Notes: generated by a model from the letters alone, not told the origin. 64,000 nt of DNA from Rhabditoides inermis (GCA_963966185.1 CAWZYM010000327.1:691001-755000), one strand, 5' to 3'. Positions 1-11,131 are shown, numbered from the stretch's first letter. Numbers and translations are program-made.

Positions 1-2
1 TT

Positions 3-3000
3 TCGCCTGAAGAGCAAGCTGCGGTAGAACAATTGGTAGACGAGCACCGCGCTGCGTTCGTCGGCAATGATGGTGATCTGGGGAAGTATCGTGGTGAAAT
101 TAAACACAAAATCGATCTTACTTCCGCCGACCAGCCGAAGCAGCGTGCGATTCGCGTACCCATTGAACAGCGTCACGAGGTTGAAAAACAAATTGAGGAG
201 ATGTTGAGACAGCGCATAATTGAGCCTAGTACGAGCCCGTTCTGCGCCCCTATAGTCTTGGTGAAAAAGAAAGATAATAGTTGGAGATTTGTGGTAGACT
301 ATAGGCGGTTGAATGCAATCACTCAGCATGAAACATATCTGATTCCGAATGTTCAAGAAATTCTTGATTTGGCGAGTGGAAAGCGGTACTATTCTACCCT
401 AGATTTCAAATCGAGCTTTTATCAGGTTCCGATGGAGGAAAGGGATAAGTATAAGACCGCATTCAACTCACCGCTCGGATTATATCAGTTTGTTCGGATG
501 CCGATGGGATTGAAGGGATCGTCTGGTACTTTTCAGCGTGTAACCAATTCACTTGTTAGAGAGTTGAGGTGTGCCGCGTTTGCGTATGTCGATGATATCA
601 TTGTTTCCTCTGACACCTTCGAGGATCACCTCGAAGACCTGCGAGAAGTTTTCCAGAGAGTAAAAGAGTTTGGTATGAAATTGAGGTTGAATAAGTGTAC
701 GTTTGCCCAGCCCGAGGTAAAATTTCTAGGAGTGTGTATCAGTGAAAAAGGGTGTAGGCCAAATCCCGAGAAAGTAGAGAGTATCACAAAATACCCCATT
801 CCAACCGATGTCACTGCGGTCAAAGCATTTCTGGGAGCAGTTGGTTTCTTTCGTAGATTCATTTTCAACTTCGCAGACATTGCATCACCACTAAACATTC
901 TCTCCAAAAAGGGTACGGTATTCAAATGGGAAAAAGAGCAGCAAGTGGCGTTTGAGGAGTTAAAACACAGACTTAGTCATGCTCCAATTCTTGCACCGCC
1001 GCAGCCAGGCGTTCCGTATGAAATTCATACTGACGCTTCGAAAACGGCAGTAGCGGGATGTCTTTTGCAGGTCGGCCGAACAGACCCAGGTCTGCACGCG
1101 ATAGCATTCACATCTCGCAGCACGAATCGTCATGAACGTAGGTACCCACCAATTGAATTAGAAGCTTTAGCCATTTTGCACTCGCTCAAAAAGTTCCATC
1201 CATATGTGGCTGACGCAAAAATCAAGGTCGTAACAGACCATGCTCCTTTGCGGTCATTGTTGTCTCGATCCGATCTCGTGGGTAGACTGGCGAAGTATCA
1301 AATTGCTCTCCAGGGATATGATCTAACCATTGAGTACAGAGCGGGTAAACTGAATCCACTGTGTGACGCTTTGAGCAGGTACATTCAGGTTAATGCAACT
1401 ACGATAGACTCACCTAGCTACGTTTCCACTATGCCTTCTCGCGAGGAGATGATCCAAGCGCAGGAGGATTGCCCCATTGTAGGGACATTTGTGAGGTGGC
1501 TGAGTGATAAATCGGTAGAAAAACCAACGAGTGCTGATAGACTAACGGATTTGTGGAAATTAGACAAGGGGCTGCTGGTTTCCAATGATGCAGCGAGCCG
1601 AATCTATGTGCCCAGTAGCATGAGAAATCGTGTAATCGAGCACTTCCACTGTCATCCATTTGAAGGAGGTCACCTCGGAATTCAGAAAACACATGAAAAA
1701 ATTGCAAAACGATTCAAGTGGAAAGGTATGGTAAAATCTATAACGAGTGTGGTGAATTCGTGTGAAATATGTCAGAAAATAAAGTCACCCGCTGTCCGTC
1801 TGAATCGAGCTAGACTAGGTGAATTCCAGATCGCGTCGCGTCCGTTTGAACGTATACATCTAGATGTAGTAGGTCCCTTCACACTTTCTCTGTCGGGAAA
1901 TACGTACATCCAGATAGCAGTTGATAGTTTCTCTAAATATGTGATTTGTACGCCGTTGGGGGACCAAACCACATCCACAGTTTCCCGTGCGTTGATTGAT
2001 GACGTCATCACCAAGCATGGAGTGCCGGATGTGATTGTGTCTGACAGAGGTACAAATTACATGTCGAATTTATTTAAAGAGATCTGTAACTTGCTAGGTA
2101 TATCGCATACGGCTACTTCTGCGTATCATCACGAGTCGAATGGGCAAGCGGAAAGAATGGTGAAGGTGGTCGTTGATTCTCTTACTGCGTACTGTGGTAA
2201 ATTCAGAAACGATTGGGACAAACATTTGCAACTTGTTGTGTTTGCTATCAATTCGAGTGTCAATTCCACCGGACAAACCGCATTTTATGTAGTACATGGC
2301 CGCGACCCGAGATTGATTTCCGATTCGGTGCTGAACACACCAGTTAGCAAGTACAGGGATGTAGATGACTATTCGAATCACCTTACTGACGCAATTCAGT
2401 CGGCGCATGCCATGGTAAAAACAACAATTCGTGAAAATCAGAAGGTGTGGAAAAAGTACTATGATTCAAAAGGTGTGAACGAACATGAGATTACGGTAGG
2501 AACACTGAATCTAGTGAGAGATGAAACGTCGAAACCGTATCGAGTGTCGAAAGTCGAAATGCCGAACATTGAATTTTACCCAGTTGGCAAGTCGGACAAG
2601 AAAGATACAACGCACATTAATCGTGTGAAACGGTACATAGAGGTTGAAACGGATTTAACTACGGACGGACTGGTCACTACTCCAGTGAGCATGGTTGATT
2701 CGAACACCTGTGAGAATCCCACTCGTCGTAGATCGCTGCGTCTGGCGGACGAGATGCTGGTGGACGACAACGTGGCGGAGCAGATGCTGGAGGAGGAGAT
2801 GGACCTCACCACCGAGTCCTCTCCTTCCGACATGATATCCTTGCCCGGAGTCCCACTGCTCTCGCAGGTTCCTGAACCGCCCCACCCGCGGCCGTCGGCT
2901 ACTGCCCAGGCAGAAAGTGACGCGCCGGCGGAGGGTGAGACTGCTGCCGAGGTCAAGGACAATGACCCCGTGGAGCCGGCCACCACCATGGCGGACCCGG

Positions 3001-3713
3001 GAGAGTCTACTGTCGTCTCTGTCGGGCCTGTTTCTTCTCAGGGAGCCGCTGATCCCGCGCCGCGCCTTAAACGGTGGGCACGGAGGAAGTTGCGCCTCAA
3101 AGAGGAGAAGGCTCGAAAGAGAATGACGGAGCAGGCCAACGCTCCTACCGCCGCACCCGACGCCGACACTCCAACTGCTGCCATGCCGCCTATCGCCAAG
3201 AAGACCAAGAGGACGAAGAAGCGCCCTGCACCTGAGACGACTGCTGCTGCTGCGACTGCCGCCGCGACCACCGCCGCTGCTGTGTTCTGCGCCAAGCTGA
3301 GTCGCCGCGACGAGGAGGAGCTGCGCGTCCTCCACGAGTGGAAGGCTCGTCTGGAGGATCTCATGTACCTTACAGAAAAGCAGATTCGTGAGATCTCCGC
3401 GGGAGCTCCGCTACGGCAGATTGGGGGAGGAGGAGACGCGATAGGGTCGTGCCCCTGCGGCAACGATGGACACAGCTTCGACGCGTGCAGCTTCCTGCCT
3501 ACCGGCAAGGAGAGACGGGCAGTGTTTGCGAGCTGCCGAGGCATGTGCATTGCGTGCGGAATCCCGCACCCGGGAACGTGCAAGAAAAGGAGCAGGTGCA
3601 AGTATTGCCACGGGCCGCACTTGGACGCCTTTTGCGACATGCCGGACGAGCGTCACATCCTCAGCACTGTCTTCAGAGACAAGATGGCGAAGTTCAAGAA
3701 AATGATTGTGTAA
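3..3713 (+). CDS. pol: Ty3/Gypsy retrotransposon pol polyprotein, 5' partial, with C-terminal zinc-knuckle extension
   Basis: The reading frame is open from the window edge to the stop at 3711-3713, so gag and protease lie upstream, outside the window. Domains in order are reverse transcriptase (YVDD near 584), RNase H (EIHTDAS near 1020, TDHAPL near 1238), an HHCC zinc finger (GHLGIQ near 1670, CEICQK near 1762) and a DDE integrase (LDVVGPF near 1861, SDRGTNY near 2040, ESNGQAER near 2135). RT-RNaseH-integrase order is typical of Ty3/Gypsy. After the integrase a roughly 320-residue tail follows: acidic and Pro/Ala-rich, then basic, then three Cys/His clusters (from 3451, 3538 and 3598) resembling Gag zinc knuckles. 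A tail of this kind after integrase is unusual. No stops or frameshifts are visible, so it may be a young copy. The 21.65-kb duplication starts inside this ORF at 2754. Confidence 0.93.
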   Translation, partial: SPEEQAAVEQLVDEHRAAFVGNDGDLGKYRGEIKHKIDLTSADQPKQRAIRVPIEQRHEVEKQIEEMLRQRIIEPSTSPFCAPIVLVKKKDNSWRFVVDYRRLNAITQHETYLIPNVQEILDLASGKRYYSTLDFKSSFYQVPMEERDKYKTAFNSPLGLYQFVRMPMGLKGSSGTFQRVTNSLVRELRCAAFAYVDDIIVSSDTFEDHLEDLREVFQRVKEFGMKLRLNKCTFAQPEVKFLGVCISEKGCRPNPEKVESITKYPIPTDVTAVKAFLGAVGFFRRFIFNFADIASPLNILSKKGTVFKWEKEQQVAFEELKHRLSHAPILAPPQPGVPYEIHTDASKTAVAGCLLQVGRTDPGLHAIAFTSRSTNRHERRYPPIELEALAILHSLKKFHPYVADAKIKVVTDHAPLRSLLSRSDLVGRLAKYQIALQGYDLTIEYRAGKLNPLCDALSRYIQVNATTIDSPSYVSTMPSREEMIQAQEDCPIVGTFVRWLSDKSVEKPTSADRLTDLWKLDKGLLVSNDAASRIYVPSSMRNRVIEHFHCHPFEGGHLGIQKTHEKIAKRFKWKGMVKSITSVVNSCEICQKIKSPAVRLNRARLGEFQIASRPFERIHLDVVGPFTLSLSGNTYIQIAVDSFSKYVICTPLGDQTTSTVSRALIDDVITKHGVPDVIVSDRGTNYMSNLFKEICNLLGISHTATSAYHHESNGQAERMVKVVVDSLTAYCGKFRNDWDKHLQLVVFAINSSVNSTGQTAFYVVHGRDPRLISDSVLNTPVSKYRDVDDYSNHLTDAIQSAHAMVKTTIRENQKVWKKYYDSKGVNEHEITVGTLNLVRDETSKPYRVSKVEMPNIEFYPVGKSDKKDTTHINRVKRYIEVETDLTTDGLVTTPVSMVDSNTCENPTRRRSLRLADEMLVDDNVAEQMLEEEMDLTTESSPSDMISLPGVPLLSQVPEPPHPRPSATAQAESDAPAEGETAAEVKDNDPVEPATTMADPGESTVVSVGPVSSQGAADPAPRLKRWARRKLRLKEEKARKRMTEQANAPTAAPDADTPTAAMPPIAKKTKRTKKRPAPETTAAAATAAATTAAAVFCAKLSRRDEEELRVLHEWKARLEDLMYLTEKQIREISAGAPLRQIGGGGDAIGSCPCGNDGHSFDACSFLPTGKERRAVFASCRGMCIACGIPHPGTCKKRSRCKYCHGPHLDAFCDMPDERHILSTVFRDKMAKFKKMIV

Positions 3714-3776
3714 TTCATATTGTTTATGTGTGATTCATATTATATGCTTGTACAGGCGGGACGCCTCTTTTTATGT

Positions 3777-3784
3777 AAGGGGGA
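3777..3784 (+). promoter_or_regulatory. Polypurine tract of the Ty3/Gypsy element
   Basis: AAGGGGGA lies 63 bp after the pol stop and directly before a TG that starts the candidate LTR. This is where the plus-strand primer of LTR retrotransposons is expected. Confidence 0.55.
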
Positions 3785-3935
3785 TGTCGTATATTGATGG
3801 GTGACCCCGCCCCTTTGAGTCTTTGAGTGCCCCAGTCTTGCCATGTTTCTCGTGTAATAAAGTGCCTTTGGACAGTCTGTCTTGGATTGGATTCGGGGCC
3901 AAACACTGAAGAGGGAACTCCTGGAAACCATAACA
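3785..3935 (+). repeat. Candidate 3' LTR of the Ty3/Gypsy element, about 150 bp
   Basis: The segment starts TGTCGTATATTG after a polypurine tract and ends AACA. It contains AATAAA near 3857 as a possible polyadenylation signal. The 5' LTR is outside the window, so the ends are inferred from TG...CA and the tract alone. LTRs this short occur but are at the low end. Confidence 0.5.
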
Positions 3936-3988
3936 TGAAAAAATAGTGATTGCGATGATTGTTCAATATGGTGTTATGTGTTTTTGTA

Positions 3989-4007
3989 GTTACTTTGGTC
4001 CCTCGAT
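3989..4007 (+). repeat. Start of the Penelope-like element: 19-bp match to its 3' region
   Basis: TTGGTCCCTCGATAACACA here recurs at about 13454 in the PLE 3' region and inverted in the arm at about 19356-19374. Penelope-like elements often carry partial terminal duplications, so this probably marks the 5' end of the element, just after the Gypsy LTR. Confidence 0.4.
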
Positions 4008-4059
4008 AACACATTTTTTGGTTTGTGAAAGTCACGTTGATTATTTTCCCAGTGCAAAC

Positions 4060-5348
4060 GTAAGAGAGGGAAGAAAAGAAGATCAGTTAAAGGAAATCAA
4101 AATATTCGTCATATCACTGACATTATCGATGAAATTAAAAAGCTGGAAAGATCGAAACTGTACATATTTTATAGATCATTAAATAAACATAATTTGAACA
4201 GTTTAATTGATTTTATAACAGACGATATTGCATTTTCATCGCTAGATAAACACGATAGGTACAAGGTGTTCGCTGTTTCTTGTAAATACTACCAGAAGCT
4301 ACAATCTCAACATTTTGATGAAAAAAGAGAATTTAAACTACAGTTTTATGGACAATTCATGGATAATGTGAACGTTAGCAAAATAATAAATCGTGAAATA
4401 AATAGGCATGTTAAGTTTGATGTCCCTGATCTGCTTCAAACTAGAATAATCTATAATTATGACTTACCAATTACCAGTTTCATATGTAATTACAATAAAG
4501 TTTTGAAAAAACATAACTGAACTGGAGATAAATGAAATCTTGAAGTCGTCTTGTAGATGTGAAACATTGTACTCTCAATTTTGTGACAGTCACCATAAAC
4601 ATGTTGTTACTGGAAATTTGAAAATTATACAAAATCAAGAACTACGAGATTTAATGTTAAAAGGCGCTAAGTACAGAATACAGAAAAATGTCAATATTGA
4701 ACAATGTAGGTCAGAAATTATTGATTCGGTTAAGTCACACATGTTATTTCAAAAAATAAATACATGATTTCGAATGATTCACTAGAACTCGCATTTACAA
4801 ATATAGTGAAATTAATCGAGAAACGACTGAATGCCAAATTTATGTTGCCATCTATTAGTTACGACTATTACCACCAACTCAAACAAATACAAAAAAAATC
4901 GTGATAACGTGTATTGATAAAGCTTCAGGAAACTTTTCTTTGATCTTTTGAAAAAATTATACTTGACCATCTTGAATAACGAACTTGGAGTAGGATCTTC
5001 AATTCCAAATCAAACATACACCCCCTACACTGCAGAAACAGAAGACTCTATCATAAACCGACACGTAACCACAACTAAGTATAGCTGCAAACAAGAAATT
5101 GACAGCAATAATGCTGTGTTACCTAAAATTTATGCAATTCCAAAAATGCACAAGAATCCCATAAAATTCAGATTCATCACTGGTGCCTTCACTAGTAGTC
5201 TCAAACCACTTTCTATCGAATTACGCAAGGTATTATCGTTCTTAAAAACACATTTCATGAACATTTGTAAAGCAACAGAAGCTAGGACGAAAACTAATTA
5301 TTACTAGTCTATTAGTAATAGTCTACAAGTAACACAGGCTTTAAATTA
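4060..5348 (+). pseudogene. Penelope-like reverse transcriptase, N-terminal part, frameshifted
   Basis: Several short frames join into one RT-like protein. A basic start (from about 4065) runs to 4520. A frame change near the A-run at about 4507 leads to a block with CRCETLY and HVVTGNLKIIQN (4540-4767). Further shifts follow near 4770, 4905 and 4945, then ITCIDKASGNF and the block LPKIYAIPKMHKNP...FRFITGAF (about 5118-5190). The KMHK and FRFITG motifs and the later parts match one branch of Penelope-like reverse transcriptases known from invertebrates. At least three frameshifts make this a dead copy. It stops at 5348 where foreign sequence begins and resumes at 6380. I see no GIY-YIG endonuclease. 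Confidence 0.7.
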
Positions 5349-6001
5349 GGGGCGGCGCGCAGCGGCGCCCGTTTGTTTTGAGCTGTGACGCGCGCAACAC
5401 GCCACTCCCAAGGCACACACGATTTCTCTATTCTAATACAATATACTTAATTAGTGTGCGTTATTTGTTAGAATATCACTTTGTAAGACCTATGAGTATG
5501 ATTCGTGAAACCAATATCGGTTGCGGCATCCAAAAACCGCCCTCTCTTGCTCTCTCCCGCTTTGCCACTAAACGTGTTTACGACGGCGGCGGCGGCGGCG
5601 GCGGCGACGACGGTGTGCATCACGTAAGCTCCGCCCACTGCACTTTGCGCTCATTGGTCGCTCGGCTCTCTTGCGTGCGCACTCTGATTGGCTGAGCGCA
5701 TGCCCCGCCCTTCGTTCACCCACTCTCGTGTCGGCTCGCCGTCCAGGCCACCGCCCCAGTTTTGGCGCGAAAACTGTGGGGGGAGGGGAGTGTGCGGAGC
5801 GGAGTGAGTGGGTAAGAGAGAGAGACGCGAAATAGCGCGTGTCAATGAGAGACTGGCATTGGCAGGCGCACGAGCGATTCGACAAAGCAGTGCGTTTCCA
5901 TATTCAGTATACGTTTTCTAAAGTTTCGAATATGTATACATAACATGTTCGGCACATCAACCTGAAAAACAATTTCTTCGAAATTTGAGAAAAGGACATC
6001 C
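5349..6001. other. GC-rich inserted segment inside the PLE, no gene
   Basis: This interrupts the reverse transcriptase frame. It begins with a GC hairpin (5347-5369), holds a (GGC)n run at about 5583-5606, and has promoter-like motifs listed separately. No coding sequence is convincing. Its origin is unknown. Confidence 0.5.
5653..5775. promoter_or_regulatory. Promoter-like cluster: two CCAAT boxes, GC box, E2F-like site
   Basis: Inverted CCAAT boxes (ATTGG) lie at 5653-5657 and 5687-5691, a GC box GCCCCGCCC at 5702, and a palindromic E2F-like site TTTTGGCGCGAAAAC from 5760. The segment is CpG-rich, unlike the AT-rich PLE around it. The combination resembles promoters of cell-cycle genes, but no gene start is seen downstream, so function is speculative. 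Confidence 0.3.
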
Positions 6002-6379
6002 ATTCTCTTTCGAAAAGTACACGAGTAAAGAGGAGTGGTTTGTTTTGATCTAATTCAACAAAAGCACATGCATAAAATCTCTTCGCAGCTGACTAAAATT
6101 TCAAAACAAACCTGCTCTTTCTGATCGATGAAAAATATAGTATGCACTATAATCGTGTCATACATTTTGGTGCAAGTTACTTGTTGGGATTAACAGTATC
6201 CTGAATACCTGAACTCAACATGCTAACAAGAAAACAATTAGAGTTTTAAAACATCGTTCGAAAGAGCAGGTTTGTTTTGAAATTTTAGTCAGCTGCGAAG
6301 AGATTTTATGCATGTGCTTTTGTTGAATTAGATCAAAACAAACCACTCCTCTTTACTCGTGTACTTTTCGAAAGAGAAT
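6002..6379. mobile_element. Foldback (MITE-like) element, 378 bp
   Basis: Arms of about 121 bp (6002-6122 and 6259-6379) are near-perfect inverted copies. The outer ends are ATTCTCTTTCG and its complement. There is no ORF of its own. It resembles the foldback at 10629-11131 in length, layout and several words (AAAGGACAT outside, AGAGCA(G/A)GTTTGT inside), so the two are probably related families. No target duplication could be assigned. Confidence 0.7.
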
Positions 6380-6470
6380 AGTGTTAATAGTTGGGAAAAC
6401 AAATGTCTATATTCAGCGGATTTTAGCAGTCTGTTTACCAACTTGCCCCATTCTGTGATAATTGATAACG
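6380..6470 (+). pseudogene. Penelope-like reverse transcriptase, middle fragment
   Basis: The short block contains SADFSSLFTNLPHS, the RT motif with the first catalytic aspartate. It directly follows the foldback at 6379. It stops at the left TTAA of the 5.56-kb insertion and continues in the same frame at 12040. Confidence 0.7.
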
Positions 6471-6952
6471 TTAAAGGTAGTGTACCCTCTGAATCAAATA
6501 TAAAAAATATCACGAATGTATTATCAATGTCTTTTAGAGGTATTTTTATGTCGTTTATGGTTGTTTGTGATAAAAAATAATAAAATTAAAAACTATCAAA
6601 CTTTTATTTTAATCCAACATGATACGCATATTTGCGCAACGTTGTGAGTTATCATTTTTAACATCATTCAACTACTTACTGCGTTTAGCATATAATTTCC
6701 CATCAGCTGTTTTCGCCAGTTTAGTAAAATAAACACATAGTAGAAATGTAATATAAAATAAGAATGACATAAGAAACGTTATATAAACACATGCAAATAA
6801 ATTGTCTTGAATGAAACAGCCGTTAGTGTGGTCAAATTGTGTAACTTCGTGCAGTTGTGCACACACCCCCGAGCTGATTAAAAGTTATTAGTTTCTTCGA
6901 TTTCTCACTCCAATATTCAAATATTTTTTTTAAACTAAATTGTTCCAGAATT

Positions 6953-6977
6953 AGAGAGGGCGCGCAGCGCCCTCTCT
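6953..6977. repeat. Perfect hairpin, 11-bp stem and 3-nt loop
   Basis: AGAGAGGGCGC pairs with GCGCCCTCTCT around GCA. It sits in AT-rich DNA. On the minus strand it is followed by AATT, so CTAA overlaps its end, faintly like a Helitron 3' end. The rest of such an element is not visible. Confidence 0.5.
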
Positions 6978-7210
6978 CTTGGGTTAAAATAAGGCTCGCG
7001 CCAGAATTTTCAAGTAGCGATATCCAAAGGACATGTTAACAACAATGTGAAGTCTTCCAATTTATGTTAGGTGGGTGGGTGTCGTTTCCAGTCACGCTAG
7101 CTGATAGCTAGCCCTCTGCTGGCGGGCGAGCGCGAGAGCACGCGAGAGAGCACGCTGTTTGGAGAGAGACAGATGTACTTTGGTGGCTGCGATCAGTAGA
7201 AATTTAGTAA

Positions 7211-10200
7211 GGGGAGAGAGAAAGAGAGAACGAGAGAACGAGAGAACGAGAGAACGAGAGAACGAGAGAACGAGAGAACGATATAACGAGAGAAAAGGAG
7301 AAAAAGAAAAAAGAGAGGAGGGAAGGAGGGAAGGAGAGACGGAGAGAACGAGAGAACGAGAGAACGAGAGAAGGATAGAAAGAGAGAACGAGAGAACGAG
7401 AGAACCAGAGAAAGAGAGAAAGATATAAAAAGAGAACGAGAGAGCTAGAGAACGAGAGAAAGAGAGAAAGGGAGAAGGAGGGAAGGAGGGATGGAGAGAA
7501 GAAGAGAAGGATAGAAAGAGAGAACGAGAGAACTAGAGAACGAAAGAAAGAGAGAAAGAGAGAAAGAGAGAAAGAGATAAAGAGAGAACGAGAGAAAGCG
7601 AGAACGATATAACGAGAGAATTAGAGAACGAGAGAAAGAGAGAATGGGAGGAGGAGGGAAGGAGGGAAGGAGAGAAAGAGAGAAAGAGAGAACGAGAAAA
7701 CGAGAAAACGAGAGAAAGAGAAAACGAGAGAAAGAGAGAACGATATAACGAGAGAGCTAGAGAACGAGAGAAAGAGAGAAAGGGAGAAGGAGGGAAGGAG
7801 GGATGGAGAGAAGAAGAGAAGGAGAGAAGGAGAGAACTAGAGAAAAAAGAGAAAGAGAGAAAGAGAGAAAGAGAGAAAGAGAGAAAGAGAGAAATAGAGA
7901 ACGAGAGAAAGAGAGAAAGAGAGAAGGAGAGAAGGAGGGAAGAAGAGAAGGAGAGACGGAGAGAACGAGAGAACGAGAGAACGAGAGAACGAGAGAAGGA
8001 TAGAAAAAGAGAACGAGATAAAGAGAGAACGAGAGAACGAGAGAACGAGAGAACGAGAAAACGAGAGAAAGAGAGAACAAGAGAAAGAGAGAACGAAAGA
8101 AAGAGAGAACGATATAACTAGAGAACAAGAGAACGAGAGAAAGAGAGAAGGAGGGTGGTAGGAGGGAAGGAGGGAAGAAGAGAAGGAGAGACGGAGAGAC
8201 GGAGAAAACGAGAGAACGAGAGAACGAGAAACGAGAGAACGAGAGAACGAGAGAACGAGAGAACGAGAGAAAGAGAGAAAGAGAGAAAGAGAGAACGAGA
8301 GAAAGAGAGAACTGGAGAACTAGAGAAAAAGAGAAAGGGAGAAGGAGGGAAGGAGGGAAGGAGAGAAGAAGAGAAGGAGACACGCGAGAACGAGAGAACG
8401 AGAGAACGAGAGAACGAGAGAACGAGAGAACGAGAGAACGAGAGAACGAGAGAAAGAGAAAACGAAATAACGAGAGAACTAGATAACGAGAGAACGAGAG
8501 AACGAGAGAACGAGAGAAAGAGAGAAAGAGAGAAAGGGAGAAGGGGGGAAGGAGGGAAGGAGAGAAGGAGAGACGGAGAGACGGAGAGAACGAGAGAACG
8601 AGAGAACGAGAGAACGAGAGAACGAGAGAAAGAGAGAACGAGAGAAAGAGAGAAAAGAGAGAAAAGAGAGAACGAGAGAAAGAGAGAAAAGAGAGAAAGG
8701 GAGAAAGAGAGAACAAGAGAACGAGAGAACGAGAGAACTAGAGAACGAGAGAAAGAGAGAAAGGGATAACGAGAGAACGAGAGAAAGAGAGAACGAGAGA
8801 AAGAGAGAACGAGAGAAAGAGAGAAGGAAAGAAGGAGGGAAGGAAGGAAGGAGGGAAGGAGAGGAGGAGAGGAGGAGAGAAGGGGAGAAGGAGAGAAGGA
8901 GGGAAGGAATGGGAGGAGAGAAGGAGGAAAGGAGAGGAGGAGAGAAGGAAAGAAGGAGAGAAGGAGGGAAGGAATGGAAGGAGAGAACGAGAGAACGAGA
9001 AAATATCGAATAAATTTGAAATGAAAAAAAAACGAGAGAACGAGAGAACTAGAGAACGAAAGAAAGAGAGAAAGAGAGAAAGAGATAAAGAGAGAACGAG
9101 AGAACGCGAGAACGATATAACGAGAGAATTAGAGAACGAGAGAAAGAGAGAATGGGAGGAGGAGGGAAGGAGGGAAGGAGAGAAAGAGAGAAAGAGAGAA
9201 CGAGAAAACGAGAAAACGAGAGAAAGAGAAAACGAGAGAAAGAGAGAACGATATAACGAGAGAGCTAGAGAACGAGAGAAAGAGAGAAAGGGAGAAGGAG
9301 GGAAGGAGGGATGGAGAGAAGAAGAGAAGGAGAGAAGGAGAGAACTAGAGAAAAAAGAGAAAGAGAGAAAGAGAGAAAGAGAGAAAGAGAGAAAGAGAGA
9401 AAGAGAGAAAGAGAGAAATAGAGAACGAGAGAAAGAGAGAAAGAGAGAAGGAGAGAAGGAGGGAAGAAGAGAAGGAGAGACGGAGAGAACGAGAGAACGA
9501 GAGAACGAGAGAACGAGAGAAGGATAGAAAAAGAGAACGAGATAAAGAGAGAACGAGAGAACGAGAGAACGAGAGAACGAGAAAACGAGAGAAAGAGAGA
9601 ACAAGAGAAAGAGAGAACGAAAGAAAGAGAGAACGATATAACTAGAGAACAAGAGAACGAGAGAAAGAGAGAAGGAGGGTGGTAGGAGGGAAGGAGGGAA
9701 GAAGAGAAGGAGAGACGGAGAGACGGAGAAAACGAGAGAACGAGAGAACGAGAAACGAGAGAACGAGAGAACGAGAGAACGAGAGAACGAGAGAAAGAGA
9801 GAAAGAGAGAAAGAGAGAACGAGAGAAAGAGAGAACTGGAGAACTAGAGAAAAAGAGAAAGGGAGAAGGAGGGAAGGAGGGAAGGAGAGAAGAAGAAAAG
9901 GAGACACGCGAGAACGAGAGAACGAGAGAACGAGAGAACGAGAGAACGAGAGAACGAGAGAACGAGAGAACGAGAGAAAGAGAAAACGAAATAACGAGAG
10001 AACTAGATAACGAGAGAACGAGAGAACGAGAGAACGAGAGAAAGAGAGAAAGAGAGAAAGGGAGAAGGGGGGAAGGAGGGAAGGAGAGAAGGAGAGACGG
10101 AGAGACGGAGAGAACGAGAGAACGAGAGAACGAGAGAACGAGAGAACGAGAGAAAGAGAGAACGAGAGAAAGAGAGAAAAGAGAGAAAAGAGAGAACGAG

Positions 10201-10524
10201 AGAAAGAGAGAAAAGAGAGAAAGGGAGAAAGAGAGAACGAGAGAACGAGAGAACGAGAGAACTAGAGAACGAGAGAAAGAGAGAAAGGGATAACGAGAGA
10301 ACGAGAGAAAGAGAGAACGAGAGAAAGAGAGAACGAGAGAAAGAGAGAAGGAAAGAAGGAGGGAAGGAAGGAAGGAGGGAAGGAGAGGAGGAGAGGAGGA
10401 GAGAAGGGGAGAAGGAGAGAAGGAGGGAAGGAATGGGAGGAGAGAAGGAGGAAAGGAGAGGAGGAGAGAAGGAAAGAAGGAGAGAAGGAGGGAAGGAATG
10501 GAAGGAGAGAACGAGAGAACGAGA
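7211..10524. repeat. GA-rich octanucleotide satellite, about 3.3 kb, almost pure purine on the plus strand
   Basis: The basic word is GAGAGAAC or GAGAGAAA, with GGAGGGAAG interludes. C and T are rare on the plus strand. Long frames here (Arg/Glu/Asn repeats on plus, Ser/Leu/Phe repeats on minus) are by-products of the repeat and are not called as genes. A 1,524-bp block (about 7516-9026) is repeated at about 9040-10550, both ending in the unique word AATATCGAATAAATTTG. Confidence 0.9.
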
Positions 10525-10628
10525 AAATATCGAATAAATTTGAAATGAAATTGATGAAATAATGAGAGAAGAACATGTTACATGTATGAAGACGAGAGAG
10601 AAAATTTCTATGAAATTCAACAAAAGGA

Positions 10629-11131
10629 CATATATTATCTTTTAAAAGTACTTCCGTAAAAAGTGTTGTTTGTGTTAACCTGATTCAAGAAAAGCGCATG
10701 CATATATTATTAATTTTCGAAAAATCAAATCGTAAACACCTGAACATGAAAACTAACACAAACTTGCTCTTTCAAAACGTTGAATAATTTTTGAATAATT
10801 AATGTTGAATAATTCCATGTTTTATTTTTTTTGACATTTTTATACCTGAAACATTGAGTCAAACAACATCACGAATAACATTTTATTTTACTGATAAACC
10901 ATAAATAATAAACCGCAAAAAACACTAAATAAACAAAACAATCGTATTATTCTGAATGTTACGTGTAACTATTCTATATTCGTTTGAAAGAGCAAGTTTG
11001 TGTTAGTTTTCATGTTCAGGTGTTTACGATTTGATTTTTCGAAAATTAATAATATATGCATGCGCTTTTCTTGAATCAGGTTAACACAAACAACATTTTT
11101 TACGGAAGTACTTTTAAAAGATAATATATGT
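10629..11131. mobile_element. Foldback element, 503 bp
   Basis: Arms of about 151 bp (10629-10779 and 10981-11131) are nearly identical inverted copies, starting ACATATATTATC. The AT-rich centre of about 200 bp has no ORF. Related in layout and words to the element at 6002-6379. Confidence 0.7.

Noticed and set aside
7757..10623. Long frames of Arg/Glu/Asn or Ser/Leu/Phe repeats in the GA satellite (also 29410-32276)
   Set aside because: They are open only because a purine-only octanucleotide repeat has few stops. They appear on both strands and change frame with the repeat.
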